From assembly GCF_000004195.4 (NCBI RefSeq), contig NC_030678.2, positions 63,209,378 through 63,273,377 of the forward strand: a stretch of 64,000 nucleotides of DNA, in the 5' to 3' direction. The notes under the pieces were generated by a model, which saw only the letters and a program-made list of their open reading frames with translations, did no database searches and had not been told where the DNA came from. Shown piece by piece: positions 47,277-58,670 of the stretch. The position numbers were made by a program, and so were the translations under genes. The stretch is from Xenopus tropicalis (Eukaryota; Chordata; Amphibia; Anura; Pipidae). Numbering within the stretch: position 1 is the stretch's first letter; each line of letters starts with the position of its first letter.

Positions 47277-47976
47277 TCCCATTCGTGATTCAAACTCGTG
47301 TTTTTATAAATCTGTCCCTATGAGTCAGCTTCCTGCTGATTGGCTCAGATCCACATTCCTAAGGGGGGGGAGTGAGTTCTTAGCATTCTTGAGGGAGGGG
47401 GGAGCAGGAAAGAGCAGAGAACAGAAAGCTGCGTGTCTCTGGCAGAGGAATTACAGACACAACTAATTTTTTTAGAGAAGTCAGAGCAGCATTTCTGTGA
47501 GTGCTTATGGCTGTATTTACATAAACCTTTCTGATAAAGCTTACTTAGTTTTTACCTTTCTTTCTCCTTTAAACTTACTTGTGTTCCTCCACAGGCACTT
47601 ATCTGAAAATTAAATTTTTAAAAAATTTTTTGCATATAATCCTCGCAGTGTTTTAAAATGCAACTTTTTCACATGAACATTTTCTATATAATAAATAGTA
47701 AGTTAATGTTACAAAGAAAATGATCATTGTTGTATGTTAAAAACTGCCCATTGTAAGTAAGGGGAATGAAGCTCATCTACTATTACAAACGGAAGAGGCT
47801 TCAAAATTAGGTCAGGTTGTTTTTATCCAGACATTGACTGGAGTAATGGGACAGCCAAGTCAATAAAAGCTTGCAGGTTGTTACTATTCTAAATAACAAC
47901 TATTTAGTAGTTCAGGGAAATACTCTTTTTTGGATCTGGTAATAACTAATAATACCAACTGCATCTCTAACACTAA

Positions 47977-48250
47977 GGGGCAGATTTACTAATCCACGAA
48001 TCCGAATGCCGAAAGGGAAAAAATCGTATTGGAAATGAAAATTTTGTGACTTTTTCGTCGCCATCGCAATTTTTGTATTTGTCGCAACTTTTTCGTCGCT
48101 GTCACAACTTTATCGTATTTTGTGCGACTTTTTCGCCGTCGTCATGATTTTTTCGTATTGAGTGATAGTAATCGGCGGAAAAACCAATCCGATTTTTTCG
48201 CTACGACAACGAAAAAGTCCCGGAAAATATACGAAAAAGTCGTGACGTCG
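47977..48250. mobile_element. Palindromic CpG-rich MITE, right end truncated
   Basis: It starts GGGGCAGATTTACTAATCCACGAATCCG after TAA and carries the usual gactttttcg words. It stops near 48250 without the right terminus, where CR1 LINE sequence begins. Confidence 0.7.
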
Positions 48251-48599
48251 ACGGTGCAAAAAAAAAGGTAAACTAGAGATGAAGAATGGTATTGCAGTGA
48301 GGAATAAATGGATTGAAATGAATTACTCAATATGTAAATAACAAAAAATGAAGCAAGAAGGGGTGGGACCAATATTATCAGAGGAAGGTCAGTTGGTTGA
48401 TGTGAGCAGGGAAAAAGCTAAGATTCTGAACTGTTATTTTTCATCTGTCACATATGGGGAACCAGCTAACGAAGGCTTCCTTTTTAATAGACCCGACTCT
48501 AGTAATAGAACAGTGGGTCACTGGATGGTATTCATCCCGTGGTACTAAATGAGCTTATCTCAGAGAATGCAAGCTCTCTTTATAATTCTTTAGGACATC

Positions 48600-49218
48600 T
48601 TAAAGGAATACTGTCATGGAAACACAATTTTTTTTTTTAAATGCATCAGTTAATAGAGCTTCTGCAGCAGAATCATTAAAATCCATTTTTCAAAAACACA
48701 GACAGATTTTTTTTATATTTCATTTTGAAATTTGACATGGGGCTAGCCATATTCTTCATTTCTCAGGGTGCTACAGTCATGTGACCTGTGCTCTGACTTC
48801 AGTCACACTTTACTGCTGAGCTGCAAGTTGGAGTGATATCATCCCCCCCCCCCCCCCAGCAGCCGATCAGCAGAACAATGGGAAGGTAGCAGGATAGCAG
48901 CTCCCAGTAGATATCAAAATTGCACTAAATGGTAAGAAATCCAAGTCTGGCTTGTGACTCCTCCAGTTACATGGGAGTAGGAGAAACAATAGGTTACCTG
49001 AAAGCAGTTCTAATGTGTAGCGCTGGCTCTTTCTGAAAGCTCAGACTCAGGCACAATGCACTGAGATTGCACATACACACCAATATTACAACAAAAAGAA
49101 AATATATTTGTTGGTTCAAGAATAACATTTCAAATGGTAGAATAAATTCTTTGCTATGTAAACAGTGTAATTTAGAAATAAAAAGTACACCATAAAAATC
49201 ATGACAGTATCCCTTTAA
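48600..49218. mobile_element. TTAA MITE of the catgacagtatccctttaa family, copy 2
   Basis: TTAA on both sides encloses the inverted ends aaggaatactgtcatgg and catgacagtatccctt. It is inserted into CR1 LINE sequence. A poly(C) run of 15 lies at 48843-48857. Confidence 0.82.
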
Positions 49219-49393
49219 GATTTGGAATTGTGCTGCGAGATTGGTGAATTGCTAATGTGGTGCTGCTATTCAAAAAGTGATCCCATTGCCAGCCTAAAAT
49301 ATAAGGCTGCTACTTTGACATCAGTGGAAGGAAAGCTTTGGAAGGGGAGAAAAGGGATAAGATACTTGAATATATTTAAAATCACAATACTAA

Positions 49394-49830
49394 GGGGCAG
49401 ATTCATCAAAGTACAAGTTCGAATTTGGGTACAATTCGGATTAGATATGATAATTTCTGATGATCACAAATATCACGAAAATGCTTCCAAAAAAAGTCAA
49501 GAAATTTTCATATCTGAACAATCGTAAACGGCGGGAAAACCTTTCCGACTTTGATCCTTCTGTGCATGATTTTGGAAGGCTCCCAATGGCACTCTGCAGC
49601 TCCAACCTGGCCCAAGGAAAGTCACAATACTGAAGCTTGAATAAATCCGAAACTTTTGTACTCGGCGCCACAATACAATTCGCACAAATTTTGTCGCAAA
49701 TTACGGAAAAGCCGTACAAGGTACGGAAAAGTCACTCAAATATACGAAAAAGTCGCAAAAAATACGCAGAGTACAAGCAAATACGATTTTATTGTATTTC
49801 GTACCTTTCGTACTTTAATAAAAAAGCCCC
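49394..49830. mobile_element. Palindromic CpG-rich MITE inserted in CR1
   Basis: The termini GGGGCAGATTCATCAAAG and CTTTAATAAAAAAGCCCC enclose the family interior. It interrupts CR1 reverse transcriptase sequence, which resumes at about 49832. The flanks are TAA on the left and TAT on the right. Confidence 0.8.
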
Positions 49831-50821
49831 TATGAGTTTGTGCCAGCATAGTTTTAAGCATAATAGATCTTGCCAGACTAATTTAATTGTCATCTATGAG
49901 GAGGTGAGCAGGAACTCTGGGATGCCAGTGGATCTAATCTGCTTAGACTTTTCTAAAGCATTTGATACAGTACCATACAGAAGGTTGCTGGTTAAATTAA
50001 AGTGGATGCTCACCTTCAGACAAAAGTCCTAATTTGAATAGCCCCTGTTAAAAAAAAAAACATTTTGTAAATCATCATTGTTAATTATTTTACATTTTTT
50101 TGTTTTAAATCTACAGACCATATAAGCTGTGGATCAGTGCTTCTAAATCCCCCTTTGCTCGCCTCTCTCCTTTGAAGGGATCACAGAAAACAGCTTGCAG
50201 GCTGCCCAAAACGGGACATTTACACTGAACTGGTACTGTGCATGCCGCTCTCTCCTGCTTTATTTACATTTTACTGATCCCATTGACTGAATCGTGCCAG
50301 TCAATAGTCAAGATATGCAAAAGCAGAGGAAAGGCATGTGCAGAAACAGTTAAGTGTGAATGCCCTTATTTGGTAGTCTGCAAGCTGGTGTTGGTGATGC
50401 CTTGCAAAAAGAGAGCAGAGCAGAGAGATTTTTAGCAGTGCTGATCCACAGCTTATATGGTCTGCAGCTTAAAAACAAAACATTTAAAATAATAAAGATG
50501 ATTTACAAAAATAGTTTTTTTCCCCCCACAGGGGAAAATGCAGGAAAAAAAATCAATATATAAAATTGATCTAATTCATGAGTAGCATGACTGTTACAAT
50601 GTTCTTTCTTTTTGCCTACTGTAAATCATTTATCATTTTGGGTCATAATTTTAAAAGGTAAAAAAAAATATGTTGCCACTTCCTTTTCACTAATATGAAT
50701 ACTAATAATATTAATTTCAATATCAATATTATCAATAATAATAGCATGGGCTGGCCATATTATTTCACTTAAAAAAGCAATGTACTGGTGTTAATTTGAA
50801 GGTGTTTAAACTTGATGGAGC

Positions 50822-51240
50822 CTTTTTTTTCAAAGGTAAATTTTATTGATTAGAACACAACACAGAACAACAAGATACAAAACAGTGTTTCATATACTGA
50901 CAATGGATTTGTGTCAAGTCAAGTTCAGGTTTATACAAGCAGGCAAGATACTATTGCTAGGCATACAATTGTCGCTGTTTAGGTGACTGTGTTTAGTCAT
51001 GTCAGGTCGGTCACACCTGCTCTAAGGGGATGGGTTATGTATCCTGAGAGCACCAGTCTCCCCAGATCTTGTCAAACTTGTCATATGCACCGCTTGTTTC
51101 ATAAGTTAACTTAATGAAAGGGAGAGCTCCATCCACCAACCATCTCCAGAATGTTTGATGGACGTTTTTACCCAAATTAACTATGTAACTTTGTATCCTG
51201 ATTTGTGGAACAGGTAAAGGTTGTTTAATATATATGAAGA
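50822..51240 (-). pseudogene. L1/Tx1-type LINE 3' end, 5'-truncated
   Basis: On the minus strand, 51155-51046 reads TFWRWLVDGALPFIKLTYET, then GAYDKFDKIWGDWC and a stop, the C-terminal part of an L1/Tx1-clade ORF2. About 200 bp of 3' UTR follow, ending with AATAAAATTTACC and a short A-run at 50822-50845. This is the usual product of truncated reverse transcription. Confidence 0.7.
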
Positions 51241-51289
51241 ATCAATGCCTCATAATCCTTTGAATTTACACTAGCCATAGACATCTGTA

Positions 51290-51539
51290 AACAACAGCAA
51301 TGAACAACAGAATTCACGAAACAACAAGAAAATTTGCAACAAGAAATGGCAAAAAATCCGTGAAACATGTCTCTCTCTATCTTGTCACAACACATGTTGT
51401 GCAGTGGACGTGCCCCTTTATATGCGACTGCAACTTTTTTTGATGTGCAACAAATTTTTCCACTGCAAATTTTTGCAGAAGTTTTGCAAAACAATTCGTC
51501 TACAAATCCTTCCCTGGTGAAAAAATTCACTCATCACTA
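51290..51539. mobile_element. hAT-like MITE, right end CTCATCACTA
   Basis: The right end ctggtgaaaaaattcactcatcacta and the interior tgtgcaacaaatttttccactgcaaatttttgcagaa match the same family. The left end is not recognised. Confidence 0.55.
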
Positions 51540-52127
51540 CACAGTACACATATATTAGCCCATTTGTTTTTTTTAGAATGGGAAGAAATTGGAGGAAGGC
51601 CTTACAGACATGCAAGATAGCAGCACCCAGCATGACCCTAGCCATGAAAGACAGAAGTGCCAATCGTGCTTTGGGTGTTATGATGTAAAACTGTGTATGA
51701 TTAATTGTGTCTAACACCAGCATTTTGCAGAGTCCATTGCCAAACTGTACCAAATGCAGCAGATGCATGCCCAAAGAATGTACCAAATGTATTGTACCAA
51801 AAGCAGCAGATGCATGCCTATAAAATGCATGCATTCAGTCGCATGCCCATAGACCATATACCTGTATGGTCAAAAGAGGGTGATAGGGAGAGAGAATTAT
51901 TAAGATGAGAGGCATTAATTAGTATGACCCCATGGGCCCCCTCAATGGCCATTTAATCTTAAATTGTTTGTTAGCATTATGTTGGATATGTTTCCTCAGT
52001 GTGATTATGATACATATTAATTCATATTAAAAAGCTGTAATTCTTTATTTATTATAGCAAATAATAACAATGGTTATAATTGTATTTTTACTTTACAGGG
52101 TGAATGTTAACTGCAAGTGGACACTAA

Positions 52128-52475
52128 GGGGTCCATTCATGAAACCATGACTAAAACATTTCGGAATTCATTCAAGCTTTGGTATTGTGACTATCTTTTG
52201 GCCAGGTTGGATCTGTAGAGTGCCATTAAGTCCTATGGAAGGCTTCCAAAATCATGCATTGAAGGTTTCAAAGCCAGAAAGCTTTTTGCGCTGTTTACGA
52301 TTGTTTGGATCCAAAAATTTCATGACTTTCAGATCGCTACCACAAAATATGTATGTACGACCGAGAAAACAATTTTCGTAACATTTTCGAACATCAGGAA
52401 TTATCGTGGTTACTCTGAATTTTTTCCAGTCGTGATTTTAAACACCCAAAAATTGTGGTTTAATGAATGGGCCCC
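52128..52475. mobile_element. Palindromic MITE, diverged subfamily
   Basis: The termini GGGGTCCATTCATGAAACC and GGTTTAATGAATGGGCCCC are inverted repeats. The interior shares the segment around cattcaagctttggtattgtgactatcttttggccaggttgga with copies at 7060-7130, 42080-42160 and 49550-49650. Confidence 0.75.
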
Positions 52476-52794
52476 TATGTAAATTATAATACTTTTACTC
52501 ACAATAACTTTCAGTAAGATAATACTGAGACTTTTAAAGATATGCCAGTCAAATAGGTATAATCACTTTAGGTTTGCTAAATTTACTTCTATTTATACTA
52601 TTAATTTATGCTAATGAGCTATGTGATGTAGTTTTGGCACCTCCTTCTTTTATTTGCACTTATTTAAACACAGCTTGTTATCTTTGATAAAAGTCATAAT
52701 ATAGAAGCAAAACATTAAAATCACAGTGAGAAGGTGGAATAAAGAAACTTTGTTCTAGTGCTAGCCTTTGTACTTTGTATATACTGTAATCTTA

Positions 52795-52990
52795 GGGGCA
52801 GATTTATCAAAATGTAAGTTTAATACACAAAAGCTCACCCACGTTCTATACATTCCTATGGGATAATAAGTGATTTATAAGTGTATTTATCAAACAGTGA
52901 ACCCTAACTGTCACTTATTGATAAATACGCTTCTATAAATCCCATAGAAATGAATAGAACATGAGTAACTTTTTTTTTATAAAATGTCCT
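52795..52990. mobile_element. Short hairpin MITE related to the palindromic family
   Basis: It starts GGGGCAGATTTATCAAAATG after TTA. The interior is a hairpin built from gttctatacattcctatggga and its reverse complement. The right terminus is degenerate. Confidence 0.5.
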
Positions 52991-53762
52991 GGTGTGCATC
53001 AGCATTTTGTTATATATTCATATTATTTTTCTGATTTGCACCCAGGTTGTAACTCCTATAGGTGTGTGCCTCAGCCTTTTTCTGTATACATATACATATA
53101 TATATATACAGCATTTCTATTGTGAATGTGTAACTAATAATTATGCACCAAACTACTATTGGTGGGATGAGTGCTTGAAAAAAAGCAGTCATCATGAAAT
53201 GCTGCACAGCACATTTTCAGTAGTGTTACACTAATTAGATTTATGAATACATTGTAACTGATTTACATTTGAGTACTGCTCTAATGATCAGAGAGCTGGA
53301 GACAGTCCTAGCGGACTTGCACCCACACAATATTACCTAAAGGCAAGTCTCTTTGAACTTTTTTTGTGACCTGATTGAGAAAATGCTGTGCATGCTATTG
53401 CAAGATGATAGTTTTGCATATTGTACAACAGAAGATCAATGTGAGAGATGCCTTTCAAAGTGAATAATTAAAAAAAGCTACATTTGAAGTATTAAAAACT
53501 GCAGATCTGTGCACTATACATTTTAAAATATTAATTAGCACGATAAGCAGAAATGTGAAAAAAGTGCAAGGGTTATTTCACTAACCCTCTTTGAGATCAG
53601 CTCACCAACCTCACCCTTTCTGAACCAGCTAGAATAGGCCCTTGTAAAGGTTTTGAAATATTATCATAATATTTTCCAACAGCACATTACTTGACTCTCT
53701 AATGTGTGTTCTTACACTCTAATGCTTGTCTTTGAGACAAAAACTGTGTGTACTTGCCATAT

Positions 53763-54330
53763 CAGGCAGCGCCGCCATCAGAAATCACGGGGCCCCTTAC
53801 AACAAATTTTTCTGGGCCCCCCCTCCTTCCACACCCTGCCTCCTAATGGCCCCTCCCCCAGTAACCCCTCCCATCAGTACAAAGGACACACAGACATTGG
53901 TAGAAAGGGCCCCCTAAAACATTGGTAGCCAGCATCCCCCCAGCATCCTAGAGTTACCGACCCTCCTGCTCCACCCCCCAGCATCTTTCCCTTCTCTTGA
54001 TATGTGCCCCGGCTTCCCGCTGCATCTGCACAGCTCCAACCCCAGCGTCCTCCAGCTCCACCCCCAGCGACTTCCTCCAGCTCCCCCCCAGCAACTTCCT
54101 CCAGCCCCCCCCAGCAACTTCCTCCAGCCCCCCCCCCACCAGTATGGACGCACGGGGCAGAACCAATTTAATTTCCCTCTGGCCACCATGGCCATCAATG
54201 ACAGGGCCCGTAGTTCTTTAAAGGGGGGCCGAGCTAAAAAAACTGTATCACAGGCAGGCGCCCTTTAAAGCGATGATCGTCCGGGCCCCGGGACAACTGT
54301 CCCCCCTGTGCCCCCCTGATGGCGGCCCTG
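53763..54330. mobile_element. MITE with CAGG-CGCCGCCATCAG ends and minisatellite
   Basis: The ends caggcagcgccgccatcag and ctgatggcggccctg are inverted repeats. Inside, at about 54045-54140, a unit of about 27 bp (cagcaacttcctccagcccccc) is repeated about four times. Proline-rich and glycine-rich open frames here are artefacts of this C-rich tract. No target duplication was seen. Confidence 0.65.
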
Positions 54331-54499
54331 ATGTCAGGTGCCAGCTCCAGGGCTTCCACAGTGGCCTGCATCGACAGTAGCAGCACAGATGTAGCTAAAA
54401 AGTTTGGTGCACACATTACTGTCCTGCCAGAAATGATGCCAGACATGAAACTGTCAGCACAATTGCGCCCGATTTGTGTTGAGCTGCAATGGCAATTAC

Positions 54500-54746
54500 T
54501 AGTGATAAGCAGATACTGTATGTCCCATTTCGATTCGCCTAAAAATTTGCAAATCCTTGAAAAAATTAGTGAAACAGCAACAAATTTGCGAGACGCGAAA
54601 AAATTATGCGCATTAAAAAAACTGCAGTTTGACATTGTTTTTGACACAAATTCTTCCGCTGCAAATTTTTGAAAAAAAATTGCCAATGGTGAAATGCAGA
54701 AATTCGTTGCAAATCCATGCCTGCCGAAAAAAATCGCTCATCACTA
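54500..54746. mobile_element. hAT-like MITE with perfect 8-bp target duplication
   Basis: The element begins TAGTGATAAGC and ends GCTCATCACTA. The 8-mer GCAATTAC flanks it on both sides (54492-54499, 54747-54754). An 8-bp duplication and TAGTG ends are the hallmark of hAT transposons. Confidence 0.85.
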
Positions 54747-57018
54747 GCAATTACAGCTATTTTAATTCATTGCCCACATTTGTCAGGTGCATCTCTCCCT
54801 GACAAATGCAATGATCTGAAAAGATTGGGGGGAAACATTCTGTATTATACAGAAATAAATAGATGAGACAGTAGCTGCCTGAAAAAAAACTTTTGTGATG
54901 CTTTTCTCGCTGTTAGTGCAAGCATAGGATTATGCATAGTGAACTAACATGGCTGCTCACAGACACTCTCATTAAAACTTTAAAAAAAATATTAGTTTGA
55001 AGTTTTTAAATTAAAGGATTTATTATTTGCAAGGCACAGAGTATAACATATGATTAAATATAACACTATCAAAATCACGACAGTATACCTTTAAGCAAAT
55101 TTATTGTAAATGATACTCTAGGGCTAAATGTAATATACCTTCAATTGCTTAGAGAGCTCAGTCTAATTTAGCCAGGTCATTAATTCTGATATTTTCATTC
55201 TCCCACTTACCAAGTATTGTACCAGTGGATTGGAAGAAAGCTACAGTAATTTCAATATTATTATATTCCAATATAGAAGGAAAGGTGGAATCACTGGGGG
55301 TTGCCAAAATGTTTGACACCCCCCCCAGTGATTAAGATCATTTACCTGATACCCTAGGCTGGTGCTCTTATTAAGAGAAAATCGCACCAGCCTGGTGTTC
55401 ATGCAGGGGATGCAGGGTTTTTTAGGTCCATTTTTATATTTATTTTAACAATCTGAGCAGCTAAGTGGGATAAAATGGGATAATTGTATGGAGCTCGGTT
55501 ACAAAGAAAGACTGAACTAGCTGTGATTGTTTACAATAGAAAAGAAGTAGTAAAGGGACATGTGATCACTAAATAGAAAGGGGAATTATTTTCCTCTTTG
55601 ATAACTCCTAATTACAAGACCTAAAGGCACAGATGCATTCAATGATATTAAAGATATAAGACTTCATCTTAAGGTGTAAAAGAGTATTTTTTTTACAGTC
55701 AGAATTGTGATGTTAAATTTTTTTGGAGTTTGTGTTGAATTAGGACAAGAATCTAAAGAGTCACATGTTTGCCCTAGAAGGGTGCAGGCAGGAAAAAAAA
55801 CTTTCTTTTTAGACAATGTTGTTTTGTAGGGTTTACCTCATCAGATTTTTCATTTTCAAGTAATGCTTCCAAAATTATCAATACTGATACTGCCGGTGCT
55901 GGCTATTCAGTTGCTTGGGCATGCCTTTTCAAGTAATGTTTCCAAAATTATCAACTGCATCTGATACTGCTGGTGCTGATTATTCAGTTGCTTGGGCATG
56001 CATGGACGAAACCTGTACTTTGTCTCTGCTTTTATTTTATGTACATGTTACCAAAGCTTTTATAATAATAAAAAAGGGAATACACATATTTGGGTATCTT
56101 CTATACCACTTTTGGGAATGACTATAAGGAGAAGAAAGGGAAAAGTATGCAATGCTGCGAATGCATATTATAAAAACCCAGGTAGATATAGAAATTTATT
56201 ACACAGAAAAGGGGAAACTAGTCATTCATATTTATACAAAAAACACAAAAAGATAAAACAAACATTTTGCATGCATAATTTGAAAATAAAGCTCATTAAT
56301 AGAACTAGAACTAGTAATAGTAATAGAACTCCAAAAAATATTACTATACATAGAGATGGTAGGTCATGTCTAAAGAATAGAGAAAAACTGATGCTCTGTT
56401 TGCAGAGTCATGGAATATAATAAAATGAAGCCATGCGATTAGATATTATTCATACAGGTGAAGGAGAAGTAGGGAATTACCTAATATATATAATGCAGAT
56501 ATGATTGGTAAAAAGTGGTATTAGCTGCTGTAGTATAGCTTCAGAATTCAATGCACATCAAGTTGTTTATATTATCAAAAGGCTGTCTTGTGCTGCTCTT
56601 TTACAGCACTGTAAAGAAGCTGTTGGAATGATACTTGCACATACATGTACTGCATATATCTGTGTGCATGTGTAGTGTGAGAGACACACACACATATGTA
56701 CACACAGCTATAAAGGCTATATACATAAAATAATTCACTGCTCCTAAATAAAGAATCTGATGCAGGTGGTTTTTTCCTCAGTGATGGAATTAAATCTGAA
56801 ACAGATAATCGTCAGCTCAGCCATGAAAGCATTTAGTTGTTAAGCGCTATATGCTTGCATTAATTCATTAACTAAGAAGCTAATAGTACACATTAGTCTA
56901 CATATTGGTATGAGAAGAAATGCTTAAATAAACAGATAGACAAGATAAATAGATCCACATGTTAAACAATGAAGATTTATCCATAATGAAAGATATGTTT
57001 TTTCAAGTTAACACTCAC

Positions 57019-57095
57019 CTGCAAGAAACAGTCAGCTCAACCCTGGTGGCTGGGATTTCCCCACAGAAAGGGTCAGAGTCTGAGGAATCCTCCAT
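57019..57095 (-). CDS. cpne8: Copine (CPNE8-like) coding exon 1, start codon
   Basis: Copines are cytosolic calcium-dependent phospholipid-binding proteins with two C2 domains and a vWA-like copine domain. Read on the minus strand, this exon starts at ATG (57095-57093) and encodes 25 residues beginning MEDSSDSDPFCG, then IPATRVELTVSC, the first strand of the C2A domain as in CPNE5/8/9. It ends with two bases AG, followed by the donor GTGAGT (57018-57013). The codon is completed by the first base of exon 2 to give Arg. The start is supported by G at -3 and +4 and by an in-frame TAA eight codons upstream (57119-57117). The leader before IPAT is not one I know. The upstream sequence reads TTACAG just before ACCAGAAG, so the 5' UTR might be spliced at about 57105. 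Copine identity is close to certain; the paralogue is less sure. Confidence 0.88.
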
Positions 57096-57605
57096 GTCTT
57101 CTGGTCTGTAAGTCTCTTACTTCCACACACCCTCTCTATCTTTGCCTGTAGCTGTCACTCTCACCACCCTTTTCCCTTGTTTATTTTTCTCTTGATGTGT
57201 TCCATACCCTTATCTATCAGTATTTATCCTCCCACCACTATATATACTTCTATATAGGTATTTCCTTCAAACTGAAGCTTCTATTTTTATTTTGCTGTGC
57301 TACACTGCTCTGATCTATTATATTTTCTGTTTCTTTTTCCCTCTCTATATTCTGCCCTGTTCTCTCTGCAACCCTCGACATCTATATTCCCTCCCCCACC
57401 TTTTATTTTCTTATACAGCCTTCTCAGTTTGCCTCTAATTTTGTCTCTATTTGTATCCTCCTCCCGTCTCTCTCTTCATCCTTTTTTCCTCCCTCCCTCT
57501 ACTGAATTGCCATCCTTATATTTTCCATCCTCTTTCTTTATACCCTTCCTTTTTGCTCCTTTGTATTACTCACTATTTCATTATGTGTGACAGGGTCTCT
57601 CTTTC
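57096..57605 (-). promoter_or_regulatory. Purine-rich 5' flank or 5' UTR of the copine gene
   Basis: Just upstream of the copine start codon, about 500 bp is almost entirely C/T on the plus strand and therefore G/A-rich on the coding strand, with GGAGGG, GAGAGA and AAAGAGG blocks. There is no CpG island. Two TATA-like stretches are visible on the coding strand: TATATATAG at 57246-57238 and TATAAAG at 57543-57537. The position and composition fit a GA-rich core promoter and leader, but no transcription start can be placed from sequence alone. Open frames seen through this tract are low-complexity artefacts. Confidence 0.4.
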
Positions 57606-58670
57606 TGCTCAGCATTGTCTTAATGTGTGTATTGATCTCATTCAGTTCATGTACTTGCATTTTCTCTCTGTATGAGTTTCTGTTGGTTTGATCTGTTTGA
57701 TACCATTTCTCCTTTCCTTTTTGTATACTCTGTTTTCTCTTTTTACTTCTCTATCAGTGTCTCATTGCAACAGTAAAGCAAGCAAGGATGCTGAGGAGAC
57801 CAAAGAAACCCAAACTCCTAGTTCATCCTAGATGTATTTTGTCTAACAGATCTAAGACATTGGTACAGTGATCCTGAAGGGAGAGTTGTGTTTTCATATG
57901 GGGATGCACAGTGTTAAAGACGAAACTATGTTTAGCTCAGCAGTGTACCAGCTAATTCGTAGTATGGCAGATAGGAAACTGTGCATCAGATGCAGGAGTT
58001 AGACTTGCAGATTACTAATGCAGATTACCATAGCCATAGGTATTTTGTCCTTCCACTTAAAGAAATATGTATTTCTGAAAGACAAAGTAAACTGAAGTGC
58101 ATATTAGAATTTAAGATGTCTCAAAGGAAAAAACAAATGTAGAACACTGCAGTTAATAAATAATAAGGTTTCTTGCAAAATGATTTCCCCCATCAACTAA
58201 ACTTGATAAATGTAAGTCTTTTGGGGTTTTTAACCCTTAGCAAGTATTCAACTGTCTGTGTATTTCACCCCTTGCTCACAACCTTTCATTCATGATCTTC
58301 TTAGGCAACAATAGATTTTTGAGATTGCTGCACCCACAAATTTATAGAGGTAAAAATACAAATATTGCAAATAGCGAAAACACAATTATTGTGTATGGAT
58401 ATATATTCAGTTTCTAACAATTTATTGGAATAAATCTTAGATGTATCTTTCTGAGCACAGAATCCCTGGGTTAAATTGTACATTTTGCTTTATTCATTTA
58501 CAGTTGCATAGAAACCATATACGCTAGTAAATCCCATTTAGACTAATGTCACATGTAGCAGAAACACCTATCATCGCTAATGCGCCATGCCAGTTGTTGT
58601 GTTTGTATTCATACATTCATACAAACTTGTTGATTTTGTAGATGTAAAGCTTTATGAATACAGGTATGAA

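Larger units (their letters stand above)
44745..47318. mobile_element. Palindromic CpG-rich MITE, copy b, split by a Penelope element
   Basis: This is the second copy of the MITE at 44257-44586. Its left part runs 44745-45018; the last 28 bp resume at 47291-47318 after the Penelope-like element. It has lost about 35 bp relative to copy a before the insertion site. Confidence 0.83.
44035..47572. mobile_element. TTAA MITE hosting a four-layer nest
   Basis: TTAA at 44035-44038 and 47569-47572 borders the inverted ends aaaggagaaggaaaggc and acctttctttctccttt. Inside lie a palindromic MITE, its tandem duplicate, and a Penelope-like element. Without them the host MITE would be about 460 bp. Confidence 0.78.
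48255..50010 (+). pseudogene. CR1-like LINE broken by two MITEs
   Basis: Three pieces in the same order and strand: 48340-48600 (GVGPILSEEGQLVDVSREKA, ILNCYFSS, FLFNRPDSSN), 49219-49393 (LELCCEIGELLMWCC, SKSDPIASLKYKAATLTSVEGK) and 49832-50010 (QHSFKHNRSCQTNLIVIYEE, LDFSKAFDTVPYRRLLVKL). The third is the first catalytic-Asp region of reverse transcriptase. MITEs at 48600-49218 and 49394-49830 separate the pieces. Confidence 0.82.
38040..57018 (-). other. Copine intron 1, repeat-rich
   Basis: This roughly 19-kb first intron carries a solo LTR, a nested Penelope-like element, a broken CR1 LINE, an L1/Tx1 3' end and several MITEs. Stretches where I see nothing are 38040-38820, 39523-41908, 42388-44034, 47573-47973, 50011-50820, 51540-52124, 53000-53762 and 54755-57018. 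Simple repeats include (GTAT)n near 40374-40392 and TA-rich tracts near 53085-53110. The segment 55290-55440 has a 9-bp hairpin (55357-55365 with 55384-55392). Confidence 0.7.

Noticed and set aside
48843..48857. Poly(C) run as a structural signal
   Set aside because: It is a homopolymer inside a MITE where the sister copy at 12870 has a normal sequence; it may be slippage or a sequencing artefact.
53914..54268. Proline-rich and glycine-rich open frames on both strands
   Set aside because: They are translations of a C-rich minisatellite inside a MITE.
57297..57675. Open frames rich in Ser, Leu, Phe and Tyr
   Set aside because: They arise from the C/T-rich strand of the copine 5' flank; composition alone explains them and no domain is visible.
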